Shown: positions 43,619 to 52,625 of the stretch, piece by piece | Layout: every line of letters starts with the position of its first letter | How positions within the stretch are numbered: the stretch's first letter is position 1 | Assembly (NCBI RefSeq): GCF_002812485.1 | Contig: NZ_CP025003.1 | Span: 1,178,001-1,242,000 of the forward strand | Direction: 5' to 3' | From: Dickeya fangzhongdai | Lineage (GTDB): Bacteria; Pseudomonadota; Gammaproteobacteria; Enterobacterales; Enterobacteriaceae | Length of the DNA stretch: 64,000 bases | Notes under the pieces: model-generated | The model's database searches: none | Seen by the model: only the letters and a program-made list of their open reading frames with translations | Told to the model about the DNA's origin: nothing | Program-made: the position numbers and the translations under genes

Positions 43619-44854
43619 TCACGGGTGCCTGAAGCCCCAAAATGTAAGATCGTCCCGTCTTTCCTGAGCTCCCTGCCAGGTGTGATGGTGTTGTAATAGT
43701 TGGTTTGCCAGCGCGCTCATGGGTAACTCCATGACGCGTTGCAGCAGGTTTTGCAGCCGGCGTTTGCCGAATTTGATCTGCCGCTCGCCGCCAATCTGAT
43801 CGAGCAGGCCATCGGTGGTGGCAAAGAACAGATCTTGCGGCGACAGCGGGTGCTGAAAGGCCGGCCAGCTGTAATCGTATGGCGTGTTGGTATAGCCCAC
43901 GCCCATGCGGTCGCTGTCGAGCGTCAGCAGCTCGCCGCTTTGCGCCTCGATCAGAAACGCCGTCATACGGGCGCTGGCCCAGCTGAGAGTCTGTTCGGCG
44001 GTATTCACGTACACCACCAGCGCGTCGCAGCCGTCGTCGGAGGCCGTGGTTTGCCCCGGATAGCCGCTCTTTTGGCCCAGCGTGTCCTTGATATAGCGAT
44101 TGATGCCGCCAAGCAGTCGTCCCGGCTGGTCCGGGCGGTGTTGCGTCAGCGCCTGTTCCAGCGCCGAGTTGAAAATCAGCGTCATGAAGGCGCCGGGCAC
44201 GCCATGGCCGGTGCAGTCGGCGAGCACCGCCAGCCAGCCGTGGTCATAGCGCCTGAAGGCATAGCAGTCGCCCCCGACGCAGTCGCGCGGTTCCCAGACC
44301 AGACACCAGTCTTTCAGCGTGTCGGCCAGCGTCTGCCGGAACGGCGTGAGCATCGCCCCCTGAATCACGCTGGCATATTCTATACTTTGTACGATGTGCT
44401 GATGCTGGCGGACATGGGTGTCCGACACGATGCGGAACAGATCGATACCCAGGCCGATACCGAGGTAGCGGCCGTTTTCGGTAATAATAAAGCCGTCGGC
44501 CAGAAAGCGGTCGCCGCTGATTACCGCCTTGTCCGCCACGTCGCTCAGCGAGGCGGCGGCTTCGACGATCAGCGGAGTCTTATCCATGAAGGCGATACAG
44601 CTTTTTCGGTCATACAGTTCGCGGTAATAAGGGCGGGCCATCTGCGACAGAAAGCTGTGGCGGTTGATCAGGCCGAACGGCCGCCCCTCTTCCACCACCG
44701 GCAGGCTCACCAGATCCTTGTGGCGGCTGAACAGGTGCAATACGGTGGCGTTGTCAGTGGTGGGAGATACATCCGGCGTGGTGATACACAAGTCGCGTGC
44801 ACTTGGGAAGGAAACGAAGCGTAACCGATGTTCCTGTGGCGGTAAGGCACTCAT
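43619..44854 (-). CDS. siaA: SiaA-like PP2C (SpoIIE) phosphatase with CBS-like input domain
   Basis: A 411-residue protein. The C-terminal ~250 residues are a SpoIIE/PP2C phosphatase (EPRDCVGGDCYAFR, ADCTGHGVPGAFMTLIF, FATTDGLLDQIGG). The N-terminal ~150 residues look like a CBS-pair-type sensor (LVSLPVVEEGRPFGLINRHSFLSQMA and FIITENGRYLGIGLGIDLFRIV). Pseudomonas SiaA has a membrane/HAMP sensor instead. Here input is probably a cytoplasmic ligand. It is first in the siaABCD operon and would dephosphorylate SiaC. Confidence 0.87.
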   Translation of the reverse strand: MSALPPQEHRLRFVSFPSARDLCITTPDVSPTTDNATVLHLFSRHKDLVSLPVVEEGRPFGLINRHSFLSQMARPYYRELYDRKSCIAFMDKTPLIVEAAASLSDVADKAVISGDRFLADGFIITENGRYLGIGLGIDLFRIVSDTHVRQHQHIVQSIEYASVIQGAMLTPFRQTLADTLKDWCLVWEPRDCVGGDCYAFRRYDHGWLAVLADCTGHGVPGAFMTLIFNSALEQALTQHRPDQPGRLLGGINRYIKDTLGQKSGYPGQTTASDDGCDALVVYVNTAEQTLSWASARMTAFLIEAQSGELLTLDSDRMGVGYTNTPYDYSWPAFQHPLSPQDLFFATTDGLLDQIGGERQIKFGKRRLQNLLQRVMELPMSALANQLLQHHHTWQGAQERRDDLTFWGFRHP

Positions 44855-45310
44855 TGTCTTGTCTTTCTGGGAAAATAAGCTGCCGTTAAGGTAACAGCGG
44901 CAGATGACGGAAACATGACAAGCCGCTGAAATGCTAAGGAACTGTCAGGTTTGTCTTTACACTCATGACTAAATATTGCTGAGGTGGTCGTTTCATGAAC
45001 GTTTTTATGCCTTTTTCGTATTAATAAAAAAATAAATTGGCCGATATATTTTAGAGGTGGGTCTGTCTTTTCTATTCCGCTAGTGTGATGCAAAAAATGC
45101 GGTGTGAAAAATGAGACTGCGCCGTGTGGTTCGTAAACCACTCTTCTATTTCCTGATAGCTTTGGGCGGCATAAATCTGTTGAGCCGTCCTGCTTGATAC
45201 TCGCTTCGGCGGGTATGCTGCTTTTTTTCGGTGTGCAGGTGTTGGTGTGTCGTAATAAATCAGTGCCCTTAGAGGCATGCTATCGTTAAAAAATAAAAAG
45301 GGGTGACATC
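44855..45310. other. Spacer between siaA and the secreted-like orphan
   Basis: No gene is seen. The plus strand holds GGAACT, a 15-base gap and ACACTCA at 44938-44965. This is two mismatches from the hrp-box consensus (GGAACC-N15/16-CCACNNA), but it is about 345 bases from the next start codon. Confidence 0.4.
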
Positions 45311-45904
45311 GTGTCCATATCAGGCATTCAGAGTCAAAACATTACATCTTCTTATACACAGCCGACTTATGTCGCCAATAGCAATTCTGGTCCTGGAGAC
45401 AGCGCCAGCGTCGATGCTATTGGAACAAATAAATCCGGTTCCTTTAAAACCGGAAAAATGAATGATTCGCAAAATAATCAATTTGCGGATAACAATTCCG
45501 GCGATACCAGTGATGTGAGCGATCGTACTAAATCGCTGGATGAGCGACTGACTAAAGAAAAACTTCAGAAACAGCAGAGCGAACCTTCCGTTGAGCGCTC
45601 GCTGCGTATGACCGGTATCCCGCTTTATGGCGGCGTGCTGGTTTCCGTGGTCAAATATCCGGATGGTCAAAGCGAAAGTTATAACGTATTTACCGGTAAA
45701 CGTATTACGTCCCCTGAAGCGAATCTGATTGGTTCCCGTTCGCAAGTTGGTAATGCCGAGTTTGGTTATTATAGCCAGGGCTTATATAGCGGCATGTCGG
45801 CAGCTGAAGTTTACGAGAAAATACAGCAGATGATGGGCGTGAAATCCGGCGATGTTTCCTGGACGCTGCCGGGTAGCGGAAGTGAATTGCCGCAACCAGG
45901 ATGA
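45311..45904 (+). CDS. Unknown protein with type III secretion-like N-terminus
   Basis: A 197-residue protein starting with GTG after a strong GGGG-type ribosome site. I do not recognise a family. Residues 1-90 are Ser/Asn/Gly/Asp-rich and probably disordered. Residues ~95-190 look folded (GIPLYGGVLVSVVKYPDGQ and MSAAEVYEKIQQMMGV). The first 12 residues, MSISGIQSQNIT, have Ile at position 3, no acidic residues and many Ser/Gln/Asn. This resembles type III effector export signals, and Dickeya has such a system. There is no Sec signal and no Cys. Confidence 0.65.
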   Translation: MSISGIQSQNITSSYTQPTYVANSNSGPGDSASVDAIGTNKSGSFKTGKMNDSQNNQFADNNSGDTSDVSDRTKSLDERLTKEKLQKQQSEPSVERSLRMTGIPLYGGVLVSVVKYPDGQSESYNVFTGKRITSPEANLIGSRSQVGNAEFGYYSQGLYSGMSAAEVYEKIQQMMGVKSGDVSWTLPGSGSELPQPG

Positions 45905-45985
45905 TAAGTAAAAATAATCGACGCTATTTTTGCTATTTCGAAAATATATCAATGGCCTGATAAATTATCAGGTGGTTAACTATTT

Positions 45986-46867
45986 TTATATATTTCCTTT
46001 TTTTAGCCTTTCCAGGACCAGGCGCAACGCCTTATTCAACGGTTTATCCTGCCGCATGACAATAGCCAGTGTTCGGTGCAGCGTCGGACTCAGTGGCCGG
46101 ATATGAAACGCCGACGCCAGCGCGTCAGAACCCACCGACATTTTCGGCACGATGCTGCATCCCAGCCCGGCCAACACCATTTCTTTGATTGCTTCGATAC
46201 TGCCCAGTTCCATCACCGGTTGCGGTTGTGTGCCTGCGTCGTTGAACCAGCGGTCGATCAACGTGCGGGTGCTGCTGCCGCGCTCGAATAGAATCAGCGG
46301 TCGGGAATGCAGAAATGCCGGCGAGATGCTTTCGGGGAAGGCGGGGTCGTTGCTGATGGCGACCAGTTCGTCTTCCATCACCGGCGTAACCGCTACGTTG
46401 GCGCTGGGGATAGGCAGCGTCACCAGCCCGGCATCGATGCGGTTGTCAATTACCGCCTGAATAATGTCGCGGGTGTTGCCGGTGCGCACGCCCACCGTCA
46501 GTCGGGGGTAGTCCTGTCGCAACTGACGCAGTAACGACGGCATCAGGTGAATGCAGGCGGTGGCGCCGGTGCCCAGAATCACATGTCCCATGACATCTTC
46601 GGTATATTCGGCGATGGCCTGACGGGTTTCACCCAACAGCCGGTGAATCTGTTCCGCTTTGATCAACAGCATATCGCCCGCCGGCGTTGGCCGCAGGTTT
46701 TTACCGCTGCGCTCGGCCAGCCGCACGCCAAAATAGTGCTCCAGTTGACGGAATTGCTGGCTGACCGCGGGTTGACTCAGATTGAGCCGGTTGGCCGCCG
46801 CGGAAAAGCTGCCTTCCCGTATCACCGTGGTAAAGGTTTCCAGCAGTTCCAGATTCAACCTGGCCAT
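45986..46867 (-). CDS. LysR-family transcriptional regulator
   Basis: A 293-residue LysR regulator with HTH LELLETFTTVIREGSFSAAANRLNLSQPAVSQQFRQLE. Its effector domain is of the type that reads IHLMPSLLRQLRQDYPRLTVGVRTGNTRDIIQAV and IKEMVLAGLGCSIVPKMSV. The ligand is unknown. It is divergent from the acetyltransferase gene at 47025 across a 157-base spacer, so it may regulate the acetyltransferase-MFS pair. Confidence 0.92.
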   Translation of the reverse strand: MARLNLELLETFTTVIREGSFSAAANRLNLSQPAVSQQFRQLEHYFGVRLAERSGKNLRPTPAGDMLLIKAEQIHRLLGETRQAIAEYTEDVMGHVILGTGATACIHLMPSLLRQLRQDYPRLTVGVRTGNTRDIIQAVIDNRIDAGLVTLPIPSANVAVTPVMEDELVAISNDPAFPESISPAFLHSRPLILFERGSSTRTLIDRWFNDAGTQPQPVMELGSIEAIKEMVLAGLGCSIVPKMSVGSDALASAFHIRPLSPTLHRTLAIVMRQDKPLNKALRLVLERLKKGNI

Positions 46868-47024
46868 ATCAAACTTTCCTTTATGACGGGCATAAGTGTT
46901 TGTGTCTGTTGCCTGTATCGGGCGTTGGTTAAGCTAGCTGAAGTCCCGCTTCCGCACACGTTGGTTGATGCGGCAAGGGGGCTAAGCCTAATCGCTAACT
47001 CGCTGTTCTGACAAGGATACACCA

Positions 47025-47555
47025 ATGAGCGCCATTATAATTGAGGATGCCCGGGCGGAACATATCGCCGCCATCAGGGATATTTATGCTCAACATGTCC
47101 TGCATAGTATCGCCACCTTTGAAACCGAACCGCCCGATGAGGCGGAAATGCGCCAGCGCTGGCAGAAAATCCGTGATGCCGGGCTGCCCTGGCTGGTGGC
47201 GACGCAAAACCAGCAGGTGCTGGGATACTGTTATCTGGGGATGTACCGCACCCGCTTTGCCTACCGTTTCACGCTGGAAGATTCGATCTATCTGCACCCG
47301 GACCATCTGGGGAAAGGCGTCGGTAAGCGCTTGCTGTCCGCCGCGTTATCGCAGGCGGAGCAGCAGGGATACCGCCAGGTGATATCGGTGGTGGGCAACA
47401 GCGAAAATCAGGCCTCGCTGCAGTTGCATCTGTCGCTGGGCTTTGAGCGGATCGGGACGTTGCGTTCGGTAGGTATGAAGCATGGTCGCTGGGTGGATAC
47501 CGTGTTGCTGCAACGCGCGTTGGGGGAGGGGGATGCCTCTTTGCCGCATGTCTGA
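47025..47555 (+). CDS. GNAT N-acetyltransferase, phosphinothricin-acetyltransferase-like
   Basis: A 176-residue GNAT of the Pat/MnaT group. It has IEDARAEHIAAIRDIYAQHVLHSIATFETEPP at the N-terminus, the acetyl-CoA loop HPDHLGKGVGKRLLSAAL, and the end LGFERIGTLRSVGMKHGRWVDTVLLQR. Members acetylate amino acid amines such as phosphinothricin, methionine sulfoximine or methionine sulfone. It overlaps the following MFS gene by 23 bases, suggesting a paired resistance or detoxification function. Confidence 0.88.
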   Translation: MSAIIIEDARAEHIAAIRDIYAQHVLHSIATFETEPPDEAEMRQRWQKIRDAGLPWLVATQNQQVLGYCYLGMYRTRFAYRFTLEDSIYLHPDHLGKGVGKRLLSAALSQAEQQGYRQVISVVGNSENQASLQLHLSLGFERIGTLRSVGMKHGRWVDTVLLQRALGEGDASLPHV

Positions 47556-48744
47556 GTCCGCCGGACGCCGCCGGGTCACCGTCTGCATCGGCATGACCCA
47601 ACTGATTAACTGGGGAACGGCGTTCTACCTTCCCGGCGTGTTTTGCGCCGCCATCGCGGCGGATCGCGGCTGGAGCCCGACGCTGGCGTTTTCCGGCGCC
47701 ACGCTGGCGCTGATGGTCATGGGGTGCCTGTCGCCTTACGCCGGTCGGTTGCTCGACCGGGCAGGCGGCCGGCGAGTCATGATGCTGGGCGGTGGCGGCA
47801 GCGCCGCCGGTTGTATGCTGATGGCCGCCAGCACCGGTATGACGGACTATTTTATGGCTTGGGTCATGCTGGGCGTCGGGATGCGGCTGTCGCTGTATGA
47901 AGCGGCCTTCGCCACGCTGGTCGCACTGTATGGCGGCGAGGCCCGGCGCGCTATTTCACTGGTCACGTTGTTTGGCGGCATCTCATCGTCCCTGTTCTGG
48001 CCGTTGGGCATGGCGTTGCTGAACGGGCTGGGCTGGCGCTGGGGCGTGGCGATTTACGGCGTCATCGTGTTATCGGGTTTGCTGTGGCTGTGGGTGCTGC
48101 CGCAACCGGCGTCGCAGTTGGCGCACCGGACCGGGGAGCAGACTCAAACCTCGCTGACCGCGGATGCGCGGACCCTGCTTCCCGCGGTGCTGTACGCGGT
48201 GCTGATGGCATTGTTTAGCTTTCTGTCCGCCGGCATTTCCGCGCACCTGCTGGCAATACTGACTGGGTTTGGCGTATCGGCCTCGCTGGGCGCGTTGTGG
48301 GGCGTAGGCCAGGCGTGCGCCCGGGTGGGCGATGTGCTGATGGGCGGACGCCTTCCGGCGTTGAAGCTGAGTCTGTTTCTGGGGACAGGGCTGCCGGTCT
48401 GTTTTCTGCTGGCGCTGCTGGGGGAACAGTCGCTGATAGCGGCGGTACTGTTTGTCGCCGGATACGGCGCGGCGAATGGACTCAGTACGCTGGTGAAGGC
48501 GGCATTGCCGCTGGAATTGTTTGGCCGGGCGGGGTACTCCTCCCGGATTGGGCTGTTGCTGACGCCGGGGTTCTTTTTTTCTGCCGCCGCGCCGTCGGTT
48601 TATGCGGCGCTCAGGGCCTCGATCGGCGATCGGGGCGTCCTGATGTTTTCTTTCGGCGTAGCCTGTCTGATCACCCTGACCGCAGTGCTGCTTTATCTGA
48701 CGCGGCAGCGCGCTGCGCGCTCGGTTCTGCTATCCGATGAGTGA
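47533..48744 (+). CDS. MFS transporter
   Basis: A 403-residue MFS permease beginning near VTVCIGMTQLINWGTAFYLPGVF, with loop 2-3 YAGRLLDRAGGRRVMMLGGGG. The ATG at 47533 has GGAGGGGG just upstream and overlaps the acetyltransferase gene. An ATG at 47548 is an alternative start. Its sequence resembles the MFS group found near monocarboxylate-type or efflux carriers. No substrate can be assigned. It is translationally coupled to the GNAT gene. Confidence 0.82.
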   Translation: MPLCRMSESAGRRRVTVCIGMTQLINWGTAFYLPGVFCAAIAADRGWSPTLAFSGATLALMVMGCLSPYAGRLLDRAGGRRVMMLGGGGSAAGCMLMAASTGMTDYFMAWVMLGVGMRLSLYEAAFATLVALYGGEARRAISLVTLFGGISSSLFWPLGMALLNGLGWRWGVAIYGVIVLSGLLWLWVLPQPASQLAHRTGEQTQTSLTADARTLLPAVLYAVLMALFSFLSAGISAHLLAILTGFGVSASLGALWGVGQACARVGDVLMGGRLPALKLSLFLGTGLPVCFLLALLGEQSLIAAVLFVAGYGAANGLSTLVKAALPLELFGRAGYSSRIGLLLTPGFFFSAAAPSVYAALRASIGDRGVLMFSFGVACLITLTAVLLYLTRQRAARSVLLSDE

Positions 48745-48788
48745 TTCCGTCAGGGCGTAAGCGTGACGCCCTGACGGAGGTCGTGCGG

Positions 48789-50060
48789 TCAGCGCTGGCG
48801 CTGCTGCGCCTGCCACAGCGCCAGTACGCTCAACAGCGCGGTGATCATCAGGTAGTAACTCGGCGCCAGGCTGCTGCCGGTGGCGCTAATCAGCAAGGTA
48901 CAGATGAACGGGGCGAAACCGCCGAACACCGTTACCGCCACGTTGTAGCTGATCGCCATGCCGCTGGCGCGGGTGGAGATCGGAAACAGGTCGGCCATCA
49001 TCGACGGCACGGTGGAGAAATACACCGACTTCAACAACGCCATCCAGCCTACCACCACAATCAGCGACACGGCCGACAAGTGCTGGGTCATCAGCCAGAA
49101 TGCCGGGTAGATGGTGACCGCCAACAGCAGCAGCGCCCCCCACATCAGCGGCAGCCGGCCGACTTTCTCCGCCCACAATCCAACCAGCGGTGTGACGACC
49201 GTCAAAATAATGCCGGCGATCAGCGTGGCGCTGAAGGCGGCGCCGGACGGCAGGTGCAGCGTCTTGGTGGCATAGGTGGGGACATAGTTCAGCATGTAGT
49301 TGATGGCGGTGGAAATCACCATCAGGCCGACCGCAATCAGAAACAGCGCTTTCTGCCGGGTAAACAGGATCTTGATCGGCGCATGGCTTTTCTCGGCCTG
49401 TTCGAAGCCTGCCGGTTCATGCACGTGGCGGCGGATATACAACCCTACCGGCCCAATCAGCAGACCGAAGGCAAACGGGATACGCCAGCCCCACTCCTGA
49501 ATCTGGGCTTCGCTCAGCGATTGCGATAATCCAAGACCGAACGCCGAGGCCAGCAGGGTGCTGGCGCCCTGGGTGGCGAACTGCCAGCTGGCGATAAACG
49601 CGCGGCGTTCCGGGAAGTGCTCCACCAGAAACGCGGTGGAACTGCCGAACTCGCCGCCGGCGGAGAAGCCCTGAATCAGGCGCGCCAGCATGATCAGCAC
49701 CGGTGCGGCCAGACCGATGCTGGCGTAGGTGGGCATAAAGGTAATCATTGCGCCGCCCAGCAGCATCAGGCTGATGGACAGCAGCAGCGATGCCTTGCGC
49801 CCGGCGCGGTCGGCGTAAGCGCCCAGCACGACCGCGCCCAGCGGCCGGATCAGGAAAGAGACGCCGAAGCTGCCGAAGGCCAGCAGCAGCGATACTGCCG
49901 GGTCCTGCGTGGGGAAGAACGCATGGGCGATGTAATTGGCGAAGAAGCCGTATACCGCGATGTCAAACCATTCCAGCGCGTTGCCGATGCAGGTGGCGAA
50001 CAGCGTTTTGTACAGGCTGGGGCGCGCGGTGCTGTAGTGCGAAACGGATGCAGTCGTCAT
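48789..50060 (-). CDS. MHS-family MFS transporter (metabolite:H+ symporter)
   Basis: A 423-residue permease of the MHS group. ALEWFDIAVYGFFANYIAHAFFP is in helix 1, SFLIRPLGAVVLGAYADRAGRKASLLLS covers helices 2-3 and LIQGFSAGGEFGSSTAFLVE is in helix 4. Relatives (ProP, KgtP, citrate and dicarboxylate carriers) import organic acids or betaines. It lies eight bases after the M20 peptidase gene in the same operon, so it probably imports the peptidase substrate or a related acylated amino acid. Confidence 0.9.
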   Translation of the reverse strand: MTTASVSHYSTARPSLYKTLFATCIGNALEWFDIAVYGFFANYIAHAFFPTQDPAVSLLLAFGSFGVSFLIRPLGAVVLGAYADRAGRKASLLLSISLMLLGGAMITFMPTYASIGLAAPVLIMLARLIQGFSAGGEFGSSTAFLVEHFPERRAFIASWQFATQGASTLLASAFGLGLSQSLSEAQIQEWGWRIPFAFGLLIGPVGLYIRRHVHEPAGFEQAEKSHAPIKILFTRQKALFLIAVGLMVISTAINYMLNYVPTYATKTLHLPSGAAFSATLIAGIILTVVTPLVGLWAEKVGRLPLMWGALLLLAVTIYPAFWLMTQHLSAVSLIVVVGWMALLKSVYFSTVPSMMADLFPISTRASGMAISYNVAVTVFGGFAPFICTLLISATGSSLAPSYYLMITALLSVLALWQAQQRQR

Positions 50061-50068
50061 GATTCACC

Positions 50069-51496
50069 TCAGCTCTGCTCGTGGGCGGCACGGTGTGCGC
50101 GGTGTTGCGCCAGAACGGCGTGGCCCTGTTCCCCCAGTTCCCAGAACAGGCGGGTCATGATCTGCAAGCCTTCGCGGGCGACGCTGACCAGCATGTGCTC
50201 ATCCACGGCGTGCTGGCCGCAGGCCGGGTAAGAGTGCGGGATCCACAGGGTCGGCAGGCCGAGAATTTCGGCAAACACTTCGTTGGGCAGCGAGCCGCCG
50301 AGGTTGGGCAGCAACGCCGGCTTTTTATCGCTGGTCTGGCGCATCAGGTCGAGCGTCCAGTTCACCAGCGGGTCGGTCGGGTCGAGACGGGTCGCCGGCG
50401 TACCGCGCACGTCGCTGATCTCCACCATCGTGAAGCCGTGCTCGTCGAGGTGATGGCGCAGATGCTGCGCCAGTTGCTGCCAGTCGGTGCCGACGACAAA
50501 ACGCAACTGACATACCGCGGTGGCGTGACCGGGAATGGCGTTCATCGGCCGCTGCGGATTGCCGGTCAGGAATGACAGCACTTCCAGCGTGTTCCAGCCG
50601 AACAGCCGCTCGGACGGGCTCAGACCCGCTTCGCCCCACTGCGGATCGATGGCCGGATCCGTCGCTTGCCCGCCGGGCGCGATGTCCGCCAGAATCGTGC
50701 GCAATGCCGGCGTCAGGCGCGGCGGTTTCAGCGCCGCCACCTGCATCTGACCATGTTGGTTGACCAGACTGGCGATGGCGTTGGCCAGTTGGGTGCCGGG
50801 GTTGCTCAGCAGACCGCCCCAGTTGCCGGAGTGGTAATCCCGCTCGCGGGCGCGGATGGTCAGGCGGAAGTTGACGCAGCCGCGCGAGCCGAGGAACAGC
50901 GTTGGGCGTTCGGCGTTGAGGCGCGGGCCGTCCGAGGCGATGAACAGGTCGGCTTGCAGCGCCTGCGCATACTGGCGGCACACCTCGGCCAATCCCGGCG
51001 AACTGATCTCTTCGCCCATTTCGAACAGCCACTTGCAGTTAAAACCGAGTCGTCCCTGACGGGCCTGAAATACCTGCTCCAGCGCGGCAATATTGATCGA
51101 GTGCTGGCCTTTGTTGTCGGCGCTGCCGCGACCGTACCAGCGGCCTGCCTGTTCCACCAGTTGCCACGGGGAAAGCCCTTCGCTCCAGTGTTCGTCGTCG
51201 CCGAACACCACATCGCCGTGGCCGTAACACAGCACGGTGGGCAAGGCGGCGTCTTCGATGCGCGAGGCTACCAAAAACGGGCGGTTGGCCGCGGCCGGAT
51301 TATCGATTTGCTGTAATTCGAAACCCAGCGCCTGCAGGGCCGGGATGATTTCCTCGGATAAATACTGTTGCAACGCCGCGTCCCGGTCGGTGCGCTGACT
51401 TTCGCTGGCGATAGCGACGCGACGCGCCAGTACGTCACGGAAGCGGCCGCTGTCGAAATACGCCAGCGCCTGTTGAATAACCTGTGGTGTTGTCAT
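50069..51496 (-). CDS. M20-family metallopeptidase
   Basis: A 475-residue dinuclear zinc peptidase/deacylase of family M20. Metal and catalytic motifs are LCYGHGDVVFGDD (His and Asp), GRGSADNKGQHSIN (bridging Asp), FEMGEEISSPGL (Glu-Glu) and the late IPHSYPACGQHAVDEHM (His). The dimerisation insert lies between. No signal peptide is present. The operon with an MHS transporter and the divergent LysR gene suggest use of imported dipeptides or N-acyl amino acids. Confidence 0.9.
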   Translation of the reverse strand: MTTPQVIQQALAYFDSGRFRDVLARRVAIASESQRTDRDAALQQYLSEEIIPALQALGFELQQIDNPAAANRPFLVASRIEDAALPTVLCYGHGDVVFGDDEHWSEGLSPWQLVEQAGRWYGRGSADNKGQHSINIAALEQVFQARQGRLGFNCKWLFEMGEEISSPGLAEVCRQYAQALQADLFIASDGPRLNAERPTLFLGSRGCVNFRLTIRARERDYHSGNWGGLLSNPGTQLANAIASLVNQHGQMQVAALKPPRLTPALRTILADIAPGGQATDPAIDPQWGEAGLSPSERLFGWNTLEVLSFLTGNPQRPMNAIPGHATAVCQLRFVVGTDWQQLAQHLRHHLDEHGFTMVEISDVRGTPATRLDPTDPLVNWTLDLMRQTSDKKPALLPNLGGSLPNEVFAEILGLPTLWIPHSYPACGQHAVDEHMLVSVAREGLQIMTRLFWELGEQGHAVLAQHRAHRAAHEQS

Positions 51497-51516
51497 GTTG
51501 TGCCTGTCTGTCTGTG

Positions 51517-51544
51517 GTGATGTTTTTTTAGTGATGTTTTTTTA
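51517..51544 (+). repeat. Two 14-bp tandem repeats upstream of the M20 operon
   Basis: GTGATGTTTTTTTA occurs twice head to tail, followed by GTGATGG. It lies in the divergent promoter region between the M20 gene and the LysR gene. Confidence 0.9.
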
Positions 51545-51600
51545 GTGATGGTATTAACCACGTTCTAAATCATCGCCAGCATTGCCACAATAATAATAAT

Positions 51601-51639
51601 TGCAAGCAAGCTTTGCTTTTAATATAAAGCTTGCTTGCA
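51601..51639. promoter_or_regulatory. Perfect 14-bp palindrome, probable LysR operator
   Basis: TGCAAGCAAGCTTT and AAAGCTTGCTTGCA form a perfect inverted repeat around an 11-base spacer. It lies between the M20 peptidase operon and the LysR gene, 31 bases before the LysR start. LysR proteins bind dyads with a T-N11-A core, and the 11-base spacer flanked by T and A fits exactly. Binding by the adjacent LysR protein is inferred. Confidence 0.7.
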
Positions 51640-51669
51640 CAAAAACGAGGCAGGCGGAGGGGCGATGCG

Positions 51670-52617
51670 ATGCATAGTAACGAAATCAGGTATTTTCTGG
51701 CGGTCGCCAATACCGGCTCCCTGAGCGCCGCCAGCCAGCAGCTGTTTGTAGCGGTGTCGGCCATCAGCCGACAGATCCACAAACTGGAAGAACGCATCGG
51801 CGCACCGCTGTTTGAACGCCATGCCCGGGGCATGGTATTGACCGACGCCGGGCAAATTCTGGAAAACCACGTGCGCAAGAGCATGATGGACATGGAGTAC
51901 GCCATTGCCGAGATTCAGGGGCTGAAGGCGGTGCGGCGAACGTTTGTGCGCGTCGCCTGTACTGACGGCATGGCGTTTGATCTGCTGCCGGGGCTGTTTG
52001 CCCGTTTCCGGCAGGACAACCCGGCCGTGACGTTCTTCCTGCAGGTCGGCACCGCGATACAGGTGTCGGAAATGGTGCGCAACGGCGAATGCGATGTGGC
52101 GTTTCAGTTCAGCCTGTCGCCGGAGCGCGGCGTCGAAGTGATGGCGTCTTACCCGGCGCCGGTGCTGCTGCTGATGCGACCGGATCACCCGCTGGCGGAC
52201 AAAGCGGTCCAACTGGCGGATCTGCACGGGTTTCCGCTGGTGCTGCCGCAGCAGGGCACCACCATTCGCCAATTGTTCGATCTCTCCTGCCGGATGAGCG
52301 GCACTTTTCTGGAACCGGCGCTCAGTTGCAACAACTTCTCCGCGCTTTACTACTTCATGCAGCAGACGCCGGATGCCGTTACCGCCTGCAGCCATTTTTC
52401 GGTGCTGTACCGGGCGCGGGAGGACGGTTTGCTGCTCAAGCCGGTGCGCAGCGAACCGCTGACCCAGCGCAGCCTGCAGGTGCAGACGCTGGCGGGCAAG
52501 CATCGCTCCGCCGCGCTAAGCCATTTCATCACCTTTATTATCGACGAACTGAATCGTGAGCATGCGCGTCTGGCGGCGGATATCGGGCTGGAGCCGATAC
52601 GTTCCGGTAGCCGGTAA
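51670..52617 (+). CDS. LysR-family transcriptional regulator
   Basis: A 315-residue LysR regulator beginning MHSNEIRYFLAVANTGSLSAASQQLFVAVSAISRQIHKLEERIGAPLFERHARG, with the HTH in the first 60 residues. The effector domain has LLPGLFARFRQDNPAVTFFLQVG and VLPQQGTTIRQLFDLSC. The start at 51670 has GGAGG upstream. It is divergent from the M20-MHS operon with a perfect palindrome in the spacer, so it is the likely regulator of that operon and of itself. Confidence 0.92.
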   Translation: MHSNEIRYFLAVANTGSLSAASQQLFVAVSAISRQIHKLEERIGAPLFERHARGMVLTDAGQILENHVRKSMMDMEYAIAEIQGLKAVRRTFVRVACTDGMAFDLLPGLFARFRQDNPAVTFFLQVGTAIQVSEMVRNGECDVAFQFSLSPERGVEVMASYPAPVLLLMRPDHPLADKAVQLADLHGFPLVLPQQGTTIRQLFDLSCRMSGTFLEPALSCNNFSALYYFMQQTPDAVTACSHFSVLYRAREDGLLLKPVRSEPLTQRSLQVQTLAGKHRSAALSHFITFIIDELNREHARLAADIGLEPIRSGSR

Positions 52618-52625
52618 ACGCCCGG

